The notes: a model not told the origin generated them from the sequence alone. A stretch of DNA of 7,981 bases from an uncultured Desulfobulbaceae bacterium (GCA_947260045.1 CAMYOP010000173.1:1-7981); one strand, 5' to 3'. Shown: positions 1-6,470, counted from the first letter of the stretch. Numbers and translations: made by a program.

Positions 1-87
1 CTGATCGAAGCAAATAGGCAGACCACGACAGCGGAAACGCAGAAATGCAACAGTGAAAACACACGTTCACAGGAGGTCGAAAAATGA
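1..87 (+). CDS. 3' end of an unidentified gene upstream of a serine recombinase (partial)
   Basis: Frame 1 is open from the first base and encodes 28 residues (starting LIEANRQTTTAETQ and ending SQEVEK) before a TGA at 85-87. The stop overlaps the ATG of the following recombinase in an ATGA arrangement, typical of translationally coupled genes. Small accessory ORFs are often coupled this way to large serine recombinases in phages and transposons, so this is probably part of the same mobile unit. The visible tail is hydrophilic and matches no family I recognise. The 5' part lies outside the window. Confidence 0.5.
   Translation: MIEANRQTTTAETQKCNSENTRSQEVEK
71..77 (+). promoter_or_regulatory. 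Strong Shine-Dalgarno for the recombinase start
   Basis: A perfect AGGAGGT lies 6 bases before the ATG at 84. It sits inside the end of the upstream frame and supports 84 as the genuine recombinase start although little of that gene remains. Confidence 0.7.
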
Positions 88-119
88 CAAGCATAGCGGC
101 ACTGTACGCTCGGGTATCG
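84..119 (+). pseudogene. Serine recombinase, N-terminal stub (catalytic-motif start only)
   Basis: The first 12 residues, MTSIAALYARVS, are the typical opening of resolvase/invertase-fold large serine recombinases; the Ser in YARVS is normally the nucleophile. After this Ser the frame runs on to 353 but the peptide (VRDSYCLSFYKYW and onward) no longer resembles the expected continuation (T-x-R/K-Q and so on). The gene is therefore cut at about position 120. The perfect ribosome binding site and ATGA coupling show a real start. The rest of the catalytic domain is absent from the window. A fragment of a similar recombinase C-terminus lies inverted downstream (284 to about 820), so inversion plus deletion, or two element copies, could explain the arrangement. 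Confidence 0.65.
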
Positions 120-266
120 GTACGCGATTCATATTGCCTATCCTTTTATAAGTATTGGAATTTGCTACAAGGAAAACTCCTAAAACATCCCGTAAGCCGC
201 ACAGGTGTAGTAACGCTTCGGATTATATCTCAACAAAATGTCCATTACGCTGCAAATAGATTTGTC

Positions 267-287
267 ATGATGTGCATAATACATCAT
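267..287. repeat. Short dyad overlapping the recombinase stop
   Basis: ATGATGT (267-273) and ACATCAT (281-287) form a perfect 7-bp inverted repeat with a 7-base loop. It overlaps the minus-strand stop codon at 284-286. It lacks a U-tract, so it is a weak terminator candidate only. The rest of 120-266 shows no credible gene on either strand. Confidence 0.35.
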
Positions 288-820
288 TTCTTGTGTTGCG
301 CGATCATTTCAGGGGTCAAAAAGACATGCAAAGATGCCCCCTTTCGACGTTGAGAAGCCTTCAGGTGACCCTTTTTTATCCGCTTTCGCAAGCATCCTGC
401 GCTGATGCCCAATAATTGAGCCGCTCTATTGACCGAGTAACTGCCATCTGCCCAACGATCCGGTGTTCTTGCGTGTCGATAATATGATGGGATGCTCCAT
501 TTACGCCGCAGTTGGTTCACTATCTCGGGTGTAAATTGTTTCCGCCTGGCTGTCTGGAACCCTTCATCATTGAGAACATGTGCTATCTCTGGCGCTGTCA
601 AGTGCTGCTCAGCCAGTTCATCCAATCGTTGCTGCAGATCTTCTTTGTGAGCATGGAAATCATAATTGCTGACAATACGAATAAACGTATGCTGGCTAAT
701 GGCTCCTGTTTGCCAGTTTATCTGAAACCATATCTTACCTTGTTCACGATCCTGCTCAACAATAACGTGTGAAATCAAGAGCCGGATGATTTCCTTTTTG
801 TCTTTGTGAGAGGCAGAACG
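284..820 (-). pseudogene. Serine recombinase, C-terminal part (5'-truncated, inverted)
   Basis: The minus-strand frame from about 820 to the TGA at 284-286 matches the C-terminal region of large serine recombinases. It starts near a W-x-S stretch followed by HKDKKEIIRLLISHVIVEQ, which fits the family pattern of a D-R-K-x-L-L-R helix after the zinc-ribbon region. Next comes a W-x-x-G segment (FQINWQTG), a helical region with APEIAHVLNDEGF, and a C-terminal helix-turn-helix/excisionase-like segment (SVNRAAQLLGISAGCLRKR). The catalytic and zinc-ribbon regions are missing. The frame stays open to 958, but from about 820 upward it is the antisense of a GH6 gene, so the homology breaks there. No start codon of its own is credible. 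It probably cannot recombine DNA, though the HTH tail could still fold. Confidence 0.75.
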
Positions 821-1760
821 CCAAAGGAAAATTCCAGAATTTGCAGTGTACACCATACCTTTCAGGGATTTAGGCCAATCATCCCAGGGTGGCTTCAAAC
901 TTTTTTCACAGTACATGCAAGACAACCAGCTCAATGCACAGCGTCTTGGCCGATTCATCCGGACAACAGGTCTCCCTGTAAGAGTTTACCTTGAACCTGA
1001 TGCACTGGCCCACGCAATTCAGTACCGCCGAGATCAGTCCGATTCTGCTGAGTCGCTCAAAATATACTTTGATAGAGTGAAATATTTTCCTGAACTTCTC
1101 AAACTCTACAAGGACGTTGGGGCAAAAGTATACCTGGATGCTGCCCATAGTGGCTGGTTCGATTATCGCGATCAGGATATTGAGGCAATGGCAGAGATAC
1201 TGAATCGATCTGGAATTGAACATGCAGACGGGATAACCACAAATGTCTCCAACAGACAGGCACTTGGAGATGCCCTAAGCCCCAATACAGAAATACATTA
1301 TCTCACCAGACTGCTGCCCCTGCTGAACAATAAAAAACTGGATGTGGTTGTCGACACCAGTCGAAATGGTGGCACTAACATTGCCCGTCAATATACATTA
1401 GCAGCGACTAACCTGCTATTTGATAATGAAATCCCATCTGGCCGCTTTGTTGGGGTCTGGCATCAGGATAAAGAGAGTCATCAGTATTGGCTTGTCCCCT
1501 TGTTTGGCAAATCAATGCCAATGAGTGTGCTTGTAGCAAAGGACAAGTATGTTTTTAACAGCAAAGAAAAAATACTCTCAGCTCCGCCCTGGCTCGATGC
1601 GGTGGGTGACCTCAAATTAGGCCCGGCCCCACAGGACTTGAAGACAAAATCCATTATCAATAAATACCGTTATATCAAGCCACCCGATGACTGTGACGGC
1701 AGTATCAACTGCCCCCCTGGCGCATCCAAGTCAGATATCTCCAAGCTCCTGCAGCGCTGA
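810..1760 (+). pseudogene. Glycoside hydrolase family 6 (cellulase-type), 5'-truncated
   Basis: GH6 enzymes hydrolyse beta-1,4-glucans with inversion and are usually secreted. The frame is open from 810; homology begins at KIPEFAVYTIPFRDLGQ. Counting from the GTG at 846, the four GH6 aspartates are visible: RD at residue 8, EPDALA at 50-55 (D52, the general-acid position), YLDAAHSGW (D98) and DDCDG (D284). TTNVSN and DTSRNGG are further family motifs. Missing are the signal peptide, any carbohydrate-binding module and roughly the first 50-70 residues of the catalytic domain. The Cys usual after RD is Leu. No internal stops or frameshifts are seen, so truncation seems recent. The in-frame GTG at 846 has no convincing ribosome binding site. 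The 5' edge abuts the inverted recombinase fragment. Confidence 0.8.
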
Positions 1761-2283
1761 TCTTATTCGACATAATCATTTTTAAAACTAGCCCGGATTT
1801 CTCATCAGCGATCTGCTACAAAGCATGAAAGCATTGCGTCTACTTCGTTACGCTTAAAAAACAACCTCGACATACTGACAGTATGCCTGCGGGTATTTTT
1901 CTTCGCTTGCCTCCAGAATTGACCACCTGGCTTATTCATCTGATAATCAAACACAAAATTCATGCCCCTCAAACCCAACCCAAAGACTGTAAACTATTTC
2001 GACACCTGTAAATAATAATGTACGGTTCACCAATCACGAAGACATCACCCTTAAACATTAAAATGGTGCAAAAAATCAAACAATTAAACCAACAAAAAAG
2101 GTTTGAAAAAAATATGTTCAAAGGGCAAAAATCGTCAGTTTTTTTTTACACAAAAAACAATTCAGCAAATCTCCTGAAAATACCTACGGAAATATCAAGC
2201 ACTTAACATATGGCCCGCTGTTTGCATATGTTGCCAATACAACGCATAGCAATCTCCTGTCAACCTTAACCCGAACCAGAGCC
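1761..2283. other. Non-coding stretch after the GH6 remnant
   Basis: This 520-base stretch holds the palindromic repeat at 1856-1900 and is otherwise AT-rich, with a 9-T run at 2139-2147. A K/N-rich 62-codon frame at 2018-2206 looks like chance. The frame that later encodes the HDOD fragment is open back to 2107 but shows no recognisable domain before 2284. I see no RNA gene and no clear promoter. Confidence 0.5.
1856..1900. repeat. Imperfect palindromic intergenic repeat
   Basis: The core CATACTG-A-CAGTATG (1871-1885) is a perfect 7-bp inverted repeat centred on 1878. It is enclosed by AAAAA at 1856-1860 and TTTTT at 1896-1900, with ACC and GGT also able to pair. The flanks (TTCGTTACGCTT before, CTTCGCTTGCC after) resemble the arms of dispersed palindromic units of many proteobacterial genomes, from memory rather than a search. 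It could also end GH6 transcription, since the stem is followed by a T-run on the plus strand. Confidence 0.5.
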
Positions 2284-2484
2284 ATGGAAAATCTTCATAA
2301 CCTTTGCAGAGCAAGAACTTTAAACGTACAGGGTCTGTACTATTTAATAGATTCTAATCAAGAATTAAAAAATGAAGTTCTAAAAGCGGCTAGCCGAATC
2401 AGCTCCAATGTATACACACTGGAAAATGCCTTTATTTTTCTGGGTGTCAATACAATTAGAAATATCGTACTTGATATCAGCTAA
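2284..2484 (+). pseudogene. HDOD-domain fragment
   Basis: This 66-codon frame matches the N-terminal half of an HDOD domain (a metal-independent relative of HD-GYP regulators). The stretch LIDSNQELKNEVLKAASR parallels the family pattern of I-x-x-D-P-x-L-x-x-K-V-L-K-x-A-N-S, followed by VYTLENAFIFLGVNTIRNIVL, the usual S-L-E-x-A-I-x-x-L-G. It stops at TAA 2482-2484, well before the second half of the domain. The ATG at 2284 has no good ribosome binding site. It is divergent in sequence from the intact HDOD gene at 5223-6161, so it is a remnant of a different paralogue rather than a recent copy. A tag relic follows within 60 bases. Confidence 0.55.
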
Positions 2485-2540
2485 GAATCTGACAAGTTAA
2501 AAGAGTCATGCTTACCCTGATAACGAACCAGTCATTCCCA

Positions 2541-2666
2541 AAGGTACAATTTTAAAACTTCTTACAGAAATATGGTTCGTTTTAAAAATTTATCTGGGCA
2601 TTTGTCGACCACAAGCAAAGACAAAATAGCTGGCAAACACTCCCCAAAACTCCAGCAACAAAATAA
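2541..2666 (+). pseudogene. Degenerate tag (3-methyladenine DNA glycosylase I) fragment
   Basis: In the frame starting at multiples of 3 the translation reads YGSF-stop-KFIWAFVDHKQ and ends near TPATK. This aligns with YGSFQNFIWAFVDHKQ and IPATTK in the intact Tag protein encoded at 6853-7422. At DNA level 2570-2660 aligns without gaps to 7179-7269 at about 80 % identity by my count (73 of 91). Stops at 2553, 2583 and 2664 break the frame. Only about 40 codons from the middle of the gene survive; the N-terminal catalytic part and the C-terminal zinc ligands are gone. Residues such as NSW in place of NSF suggest a diverged paralogue, not a copy made directly from the present gene. Confidence 0.8.
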
Positions 2667-2746
2667 TCGAGGGTTGAATGTAGTTTATCGCAGACAGTCT
2701 TAGGTTGAGGTTTATATTAGCATATATGTATTACTTCGGTATGCTT

Positions 2747-3910
2747 CTAGGTCGGAGAAACATACGCCAATTTCACAGGATGAATATTTACCATCATTTC
2801 ATCATTTTTCTTTTGTATGACGATATTTTTCAACCACTTGGTGTTATCTTCAAGAGGATAGTCTGAACGGCAATGTGATCCTCTGCTCTCTTTCCGTAAC
2901 AGTGCCGACCTACACACCATCTCTGAGAGGAGTAGCATATTCTGAAGCCCGATATTGCTCATAAGATCTCTGGGTATTTCAATTTTACATTTCCCACTCT
3001 TCGACCGAAAATCTTCAATCTGTGCTAGCGCCTTTTCTAGATCTTCAGAATTTCTTACAATGCCAGCCCTTAACCACATCATTTTTTTGAGTGATTTAAC
3101 TAAGATTTTCGAATCTTCACCAGACTGTGAGAAGAGTGACTTCAGTCGCTCCTTCTCTTTCTCTATTTGATCTTCCAGCACGATATTCATATTGTTTTCT
3201 TCAGCGTTGATGGCAGCATTGCGCCCTGCAATTCCTCCCATGGCAAAAACTTCTGCAAGTGCATTGCCGGCAAGTCGATTGGCACCGTGCATGCCGGCAC
3301 AGACCTCGCCAGCCGCATAAAGCCCACCTAAAGCAGTTTGGGTATTACTGTCAATCACTACACCTCCCATACTGTGATGGGTAGTGGGAGATACAATACA
3401 TTTATTTTTCTCAGCTACACCTTGCGGCAGCATGGATTTGAGTTGGACCAGCCTCTCTTCCGACACAGCACTCAGATCCATTAACAGTCCGTTCTCTATT
3501 GTTAAACCATCCCGGATTTCCTTGAAAATTGTCTGAGCCAAAAGGTCTCTGGTGATTACCTGCGGATCGTTCAAACCGTGTTTAACAAGGATATTCTCAT
3601 TGTCAGCATTTTTCAGCACAGCTCCATTAAATAAAAAACCTTCATATAGCAAGAGGTTGTTTCCTCTTTTGCCAGCTGCTGTGGGATAGTACTGAACGAA
3701 CTCCATATCCTTGAGAGGAACACCTAATTCATAAGCTAAAACCAGACCGTCACCGTTTATGCCAGGTGTGTTACTTGTATTGTAATAAATCTGAGAATAG
3801 CCTCCTGTCGCTAAAATCACACACTTGACCTCAAAGATGATGAAATCCCCTTCCTCTGAAATCCCAGTTGCTGCAGCTATTATGTTATTTTCTTTAAAAA
3901 TCCTGGTTAC
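2747..3910 (-). pseudogene. FrdA/SdhA/NadB-type flavoprotein, N-terminally truncated
   Basis: This is the C-terminal two thirds of a fumarate reductase/succinate dehydrogenase/L-aspartate oxidase-type FAD protein. The frame is open from 3910 (just after a TAG at 3911-3913) and begins VTRIFKENN, mid-domain. Counting from the GTG at 3820: CVILATGG just before and at the start, QYYPT at 43-47, TRD at 90-92, HHSMGG at 148-153, GLYAAGEV at 166-173 and HGANRLAGNAL at 178-188. The C-terminal helical domain has SRGSHCRSDYP. The GxGxxG dinucleotide-binding N-terminus, about 130-160 residues, is missing, so FAD binding should fail. The His normal in the HPT motif is Tyr, which may be a subgroup trait. 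The reading frame is otherwise clean, so loss is probably recent. Subunit identity cannot be settled. Confidence 0.8.
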
Positions 3911-3923
3911 CTAGGGAGTAACC
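3905..3923. repeat. Hairpin at the riboswitch-flavoprotein junction
   Basis: GGTTAC (3905-3910) and GTAACC (3918-3923) form a perfect 6-bp inverted repeat around CTAGGGA. One arm is the end of the GEMM-like leader, the other is the first codons of surviving flavoprotein homology, so the dyad spans the inferred breakpoint. Confidence 0.5.
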
Positions 3924-3985
3924 GGCAACTCGGCTGCCTCAAGAGAGGCCGTGGCTTTCCGTTCCTGATGTACAATAGGTTTGGC
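3917..3985 (-). promoter_or_regulatory. GEMM-like (cyclic di-GMP-I) riboswitch, probably degraded
   Basis: Read on the minus strand, the order fits the GEMM-I aptamer: GCCAAACC, a P2-like arm ending CAGGAACG, then GAAAGCCACGG, a perfect P3 stem GCCTC-TCTT-GAGGC, and AGCCGAGTTGCCG. The family consensus, from memory, is GGCAAACC, then GACGCAAAGCCACGG, then AGCCGGGTTGCC. Differences are a C for G and A near the P1 side (GCCAAACC), G for C in CGCAAAGC, and a P2 lacking the usual GNRA-capped helix. These weaken P1 and P2 and suggest loss of ligand binding. It lies directly against the beheaded flavoprotein, so its original target start is gone. Such leaders sense c-di-GMP and commonly control motility, surface and electron-transfer genes. 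Confidence 0.6.
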
Positions 3986-4253
3986 TTTGTTTATTGAAAA
4001 TTATTTTACTTTTGATACTACATTGAGGTAGTAGATCAAGAAAGTAATGCTTCTATTGCCAGTGGCCACCTTGAGCTGAAGACATAGTGAATTCAGGGCT
4101 AGCAGTGAACACCTCAAGGAAAGATAGTGGGAGAAAACATACAGTTGTGATATTTATTATTGGAGTTGATGTTCAGGCCTGTTACATGTATCAGGCTATC
4201 TTTTGAAGCTACCGGATTCTTTTTTAGCAGCTTGGGGATAACTTTTTGTCAAT
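3986..4253. other. Intergenic region between GAF-PAS gene and riboswitch relic
   Basis: There is no open frame of note on either strand. It would hold the promoter of the riboswitch transcript on the minus strand, but I see no convincing -35/-10 pair. A 20-base dyad lies at 4177-4196. Confidence 0.4.
4177..4196. repeat. 20-base near-palindrome downstream of the GAF-PAS gene
   Basis: GCCTG-T-TACATGTA-T-CAGGC is symmetric apart from one T:T mismatch on each side. It lies 58 bases past the GAF-PAS stop on the minus strand. There is no T-run behind it, so it could equally be an operator-like dyad or a weak terminator. Confidence 0.35.
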
Positions 4254-5198
4254 TTATGGCATAATCCGAACCGATGCCAACAATGCTGCTTTCCCTTTAT
4301 AAGTAATGGGAGAAGCTTTTACATGGACTTTTAATACATCCCCCTCCTTTCTGAGCAGGATACCCTGACACAACCCGCCGGTATCCATTGAAAATGTTGT
4401 TGCCTTGGCACCTGATCTTGTAAAAATATTTTGAAAAAGGATATCTGTGAGTTCATCACCAGAGTAACCGGTCATATTCTGGTACGAGTGATTTGTCCAT
4501 TTTTGCTTTTCACTCTGAATAATTACAACACCATCATGGGACAGTTCGCTCAGTACTTTAAAATGCTCTCTCGACTTTTCAAGCCGCTGAAAATCAAGTG
4601 AACTTAAAAGTATACGCATTATAAAATCAGCCAGGATAGTGAAAAGGCGGACATCCTCGATAGTGAAAATGTCGGGATCACTATGACTGATGTTCAGCAC
4701 ACCTACTGCATTTCCTTCCATCAGCATTGGGACAGACAGGAGGCTTCCTATGGTAACAGGGCTGTCTGCAAGCTCAGCAAAAAGGGTGGAGCGGGATATC
4801 TTATCCACCAGTATAGCCTCTTTTGTTTCAAGACAGGATCCGGCAATCCCCTGGCCATGCCTGAAACTATACCTCAAGTTTTCTTCGGAAAGGATGTTTG
4901 AAATGCTTTCAATAAATAGTTGGTTTTCCGGATCGCTGGCAGCCACCAGGAAAAGCCTTTCCTCTTTCTGGTCAAGCATCATGATGGAAAAATTCTGAGC
5001 CAGGGTGTTGTGGATAATAATGCCTAAAATAGAATAACAGGTATCTGTGAAATCAGAGACATCCCGAAGGACGCTTGCCATTTCCTTGATGACGGAAAGC
5101 TGATCAATGACACTTTCCAGTCGTTCAAATGTACTGACAAGCTGCCTGCGGAAAAGCTTGTTTTCCTGTGAGAGTCTTTTTATCTCCCTTTGACTCAT
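4254..5198 (-). CDS. GAF-PAS sensory protein without an output domain
   Basis: This 314-residue soluble protein starts with a coiled-coil-like region (residues 1-45, rich in Glu, Arg and Leu). A GAF domain follows at about 50-198, with HGQGIAGSCLETKEAILV at 114-131 and the typical SVPMLMEGNAVGVLNI at 155-170. A PAS domain covers about 210-312 (SELSHDGVVIIQ, NMTGYSGDELTD) and ends ALLASVRIMP, where a PAS normally continues to a D-I-T-x-R-K linker. No histidine kinase, GGDEF or EAL domain follows, so it probably acts through partner contacts. The ATG at 5196-5198 is preceded by a strong AGGAAGAGGA (5201-5210). It follows the HDOD gene by 24 bases on the same strand, implying one operon and a shared pathway. 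The ligand cannot be predicted. The protein could be naturally short or could have lost a kinase module. Confidence 0.8.
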   Translation of the reverse strand: MSQREIKRLSQENKLFRRQLVSTFERLESVIDQLSVIKEMASVLRDVSDFTDTCYSILGIIIHNTLAQNFSIMMLDQKEERLFLVAASDPENQLFIESISNILSEENLRYSFRHGQGIAGSCLETKEAILVDKISRSTLFAELADSPVTIGSLLSVPMLMEGNAVGVLNISHSDPDIFTIEDVRLFTILADFIMRILLSSLDFQRLEKSREHFKVLSELSHDGVVIIQSEKQKWTNHSYQNMTGYSGDELTDILFQNIFTRSGAKATTFSMDTGGLCQGILLRKEGDVLKVHVKASPITYKGKAALLASVRIMP

Positions 5199-5222
5199 AT
5201 TCCTCTTCCTTGCTCTCTTATA

Positions 5223-6161
5223 TCACCGCATTAAAGTGAGAAAATCTTCTATTTCAGGACGTTTCTCCTTCAGTCGTTCTGAAAATTTGTCCAGTTGCTC
5301 ACTGGTAAGGTGCACACCGCCCAGATAATATTTGTCAGCCTGCAACACCTTATTGCCGCTTGCACCAATTTCTGCATTATGGGTGACGTAATCAGCAATT
5401 TGAATTATTTCTGCAGCGTTTCTAAGACCATCCGGGCATTCGGCAGGATTATGATGATACCTCACCGGCAGTGCAATTGTGTCAGGGAGGTTCCAGTGCT
5501 CCATGAGCAGATCCGCTATTTCTGCATGGTCCATCCCCAAGCTTCTTTTTTCAATTATATGCATTGATTCTTGAGAGTTATCTGCATCTTTCAGTACCTT
5601 CTTATACTGCTCCGAAAACTCAATTGCAAAAAGCATTTTTCCCAGGTCATGAAAGAGCGCTGGTAGAAAAATGTTGGAGCTCGATTCGTCAAGCCCGCTC
5701 TTTTGAAATCCTTTAATACTCCCCTGCAATGCTGAGTCTCTTAACAGCTTTGCCGCAAAGCTGCTGCCAATTGAGTGACGCCAAAACTCTTCCAAGTTCA
5801 GGCCTGCCTTTTTGTATTTGGTCAGATTGGGGAAAATGGAGATGGCAAGGGTAAGGTTGATTATTTCGTTGAATCCTACAATTGTAATGGCTCGGAGAAT
5901 TGTATCGACCCGTTTTCTCATGCCGTAATATGCAGAGTTGGCAAGTTTAAGAACTTTTGCAGCAATTGCCTGGTCTTTATTGATGCTTTCAACCAAATCT
6001 TTGGCCGATGAACGATCACTGTTAATCAATCCAATGATATTCTGAGATACAACCGGCAAAGTAGGAAGGTGTGTCCGTTTATTACGGACAAGATCGAGAA
6101 CCTTTTTTCTAATTGAGATATGTTCAGTATTACTTGAGTTGTTATTTAAAGAATTATCCAT
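5223..6161 (-). CDS. HDOD-domain regulatory protein
   Basis: This 312-residue cytoplasmic protein is almost entirely an HDOD domain, from LPTLPVVSQNIIGLI (32-46) through VLKLANSAYYGMRKRV (70-85) and the AITIVGFNEIINL helix (91-103). It keeps unusually many HD-type residues: H129 (FWRHS), HD at 171-172 (LFHDLGK), H212 (DHAEIADLL), HH at 236-237 (VRYHHNP) and D257. These are the positions used for metal binding in HD-GYP phosphodiesterases, but no GYP motif is seen, so c-di-GMP hydrolysis is not claimed. HDOD proteins usually act as signalling scaffolds in motility, biofilm and stress responses. The ATG at 6159-6161 has TTAGAGGT about 11 bases upstream. It heads an operon with the GAF-PAS gene. 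Confidence 0.85.
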   Translation of the reverse strand: MDNSLNNNSSNTEHISIRKKVLDLVRNKRTHLPTLPVVSQNIIGLINSDRSSAKDLVESINKDQAIAAKVLKLANSAYYGMRKRVDTILRAITIVGFNEIINLTLAISIFPNLTKYKKAGLNLEEFWRHSIGSSFAAKLLRDSALQGSIKGFQKSGLDESSSNIFLPALFHDLGKMLFAIEFSEQYKKVLKDADNSQESMHIIEKRSLGMDHAEIADLLMEHWNLPDTIALPVRYHHNPAECPDGLRNAAEIIQIADYVTHNAEIGASGNKVLQADKYYLGGVHLTSEQLDKFSERLKEKRPEIEDFLTLMR

Positions 6162-6222
6162 GGATTAAATTTACCTCTAAGAGACGGCTTTTTTTTGCGC
6201 GCCTACAAAAGATATTCATTTC

Positions 6223-6288
6223 AAACAATTTCCCCAAATAGCACAACTTGTTAATATTCATCAAAAAAAATATTTCCCGAAATTGTTT
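6223..6288. repeat. 66-base inverted repeat upstream of the HDOD gene
   Basis: The arms 6223-6240 and 6271-6288 are inverted repeats matching at 15 of 18 positions (AAACAATTTC with GAAATTGTTT is perfect, then three mismatches, then AAATA with TATTT). It ends 62 bases before the HDOD start codon, in the likely leader or promoter zone. It could be a regulator-binding dyad or an mRNA hairpin. Confidence 0.45.
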
Positions 6289-6320
6289 TTAAAAAAAACA
6301 TAATTTATGTTTACCAATCT

Positions 6321-6326
6321 ATTATA
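6321..6326 (-). promoter_or_regulatory. Possible -10 box for the HDOD operon
   Basis: A perfect TATAAT on the minus strand lies about 160 bases upstream of the HDOD ATG. No good -35 box is found at the usual 16-18 base spacing, so this is a weak call. Confidence 0.2.
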
Positions 6327-6470
6327 TCGCATTTCACTCAAGAATGTATTGGTTTTATAAATACAGTTCTTTTGAAATCAAGAAAGTTCTGCGCTTTTAA
6401 GGGGTTGTATCATAAATAATTTCAAGAATAATAGTTGATCCCAAAAAGCTCGCTATTATAATTAGTTCTT

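Noticed and set aside
84..353. 89-codon plus-strand frame starting at the recombinase ATG
   Set aside because: Only the first 12 residues look like a protein family; the rest runs through non-coding and antisense sequence.
821..958. Upper end of the minus-strand frame (MNRPRRCALS and onward) as a recombinase start
   Set aside because: It is the antisense of GH6 coding sequence and resembles no recombinase.
906..1223. 105-codon minus-strand frame
   Set aside because: It lies wholly antisense to the clear GH6 frame and has no recognisable motif.
2018..2206. 62-codon K/N-rich plus-strand frame
   Set aside because: Low complexity, no ribosome binding site, no family match. A frameshift in the T-run linking it to the HDOD frame was considered but has no homology to support it.
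3917..3985. Cobalamin riboswitch as an alternative for the leader
   Set aside because: GCCAC is shared, but the AGCCGAGTTGCCG segment and the order of stems fit GEMM-I and not a cobalamin aptamer.
4683..4998. Plus-strand frames within the GAF-PAS gene
   Set aside because: They are antisense to well-conserved GAF domain codons.
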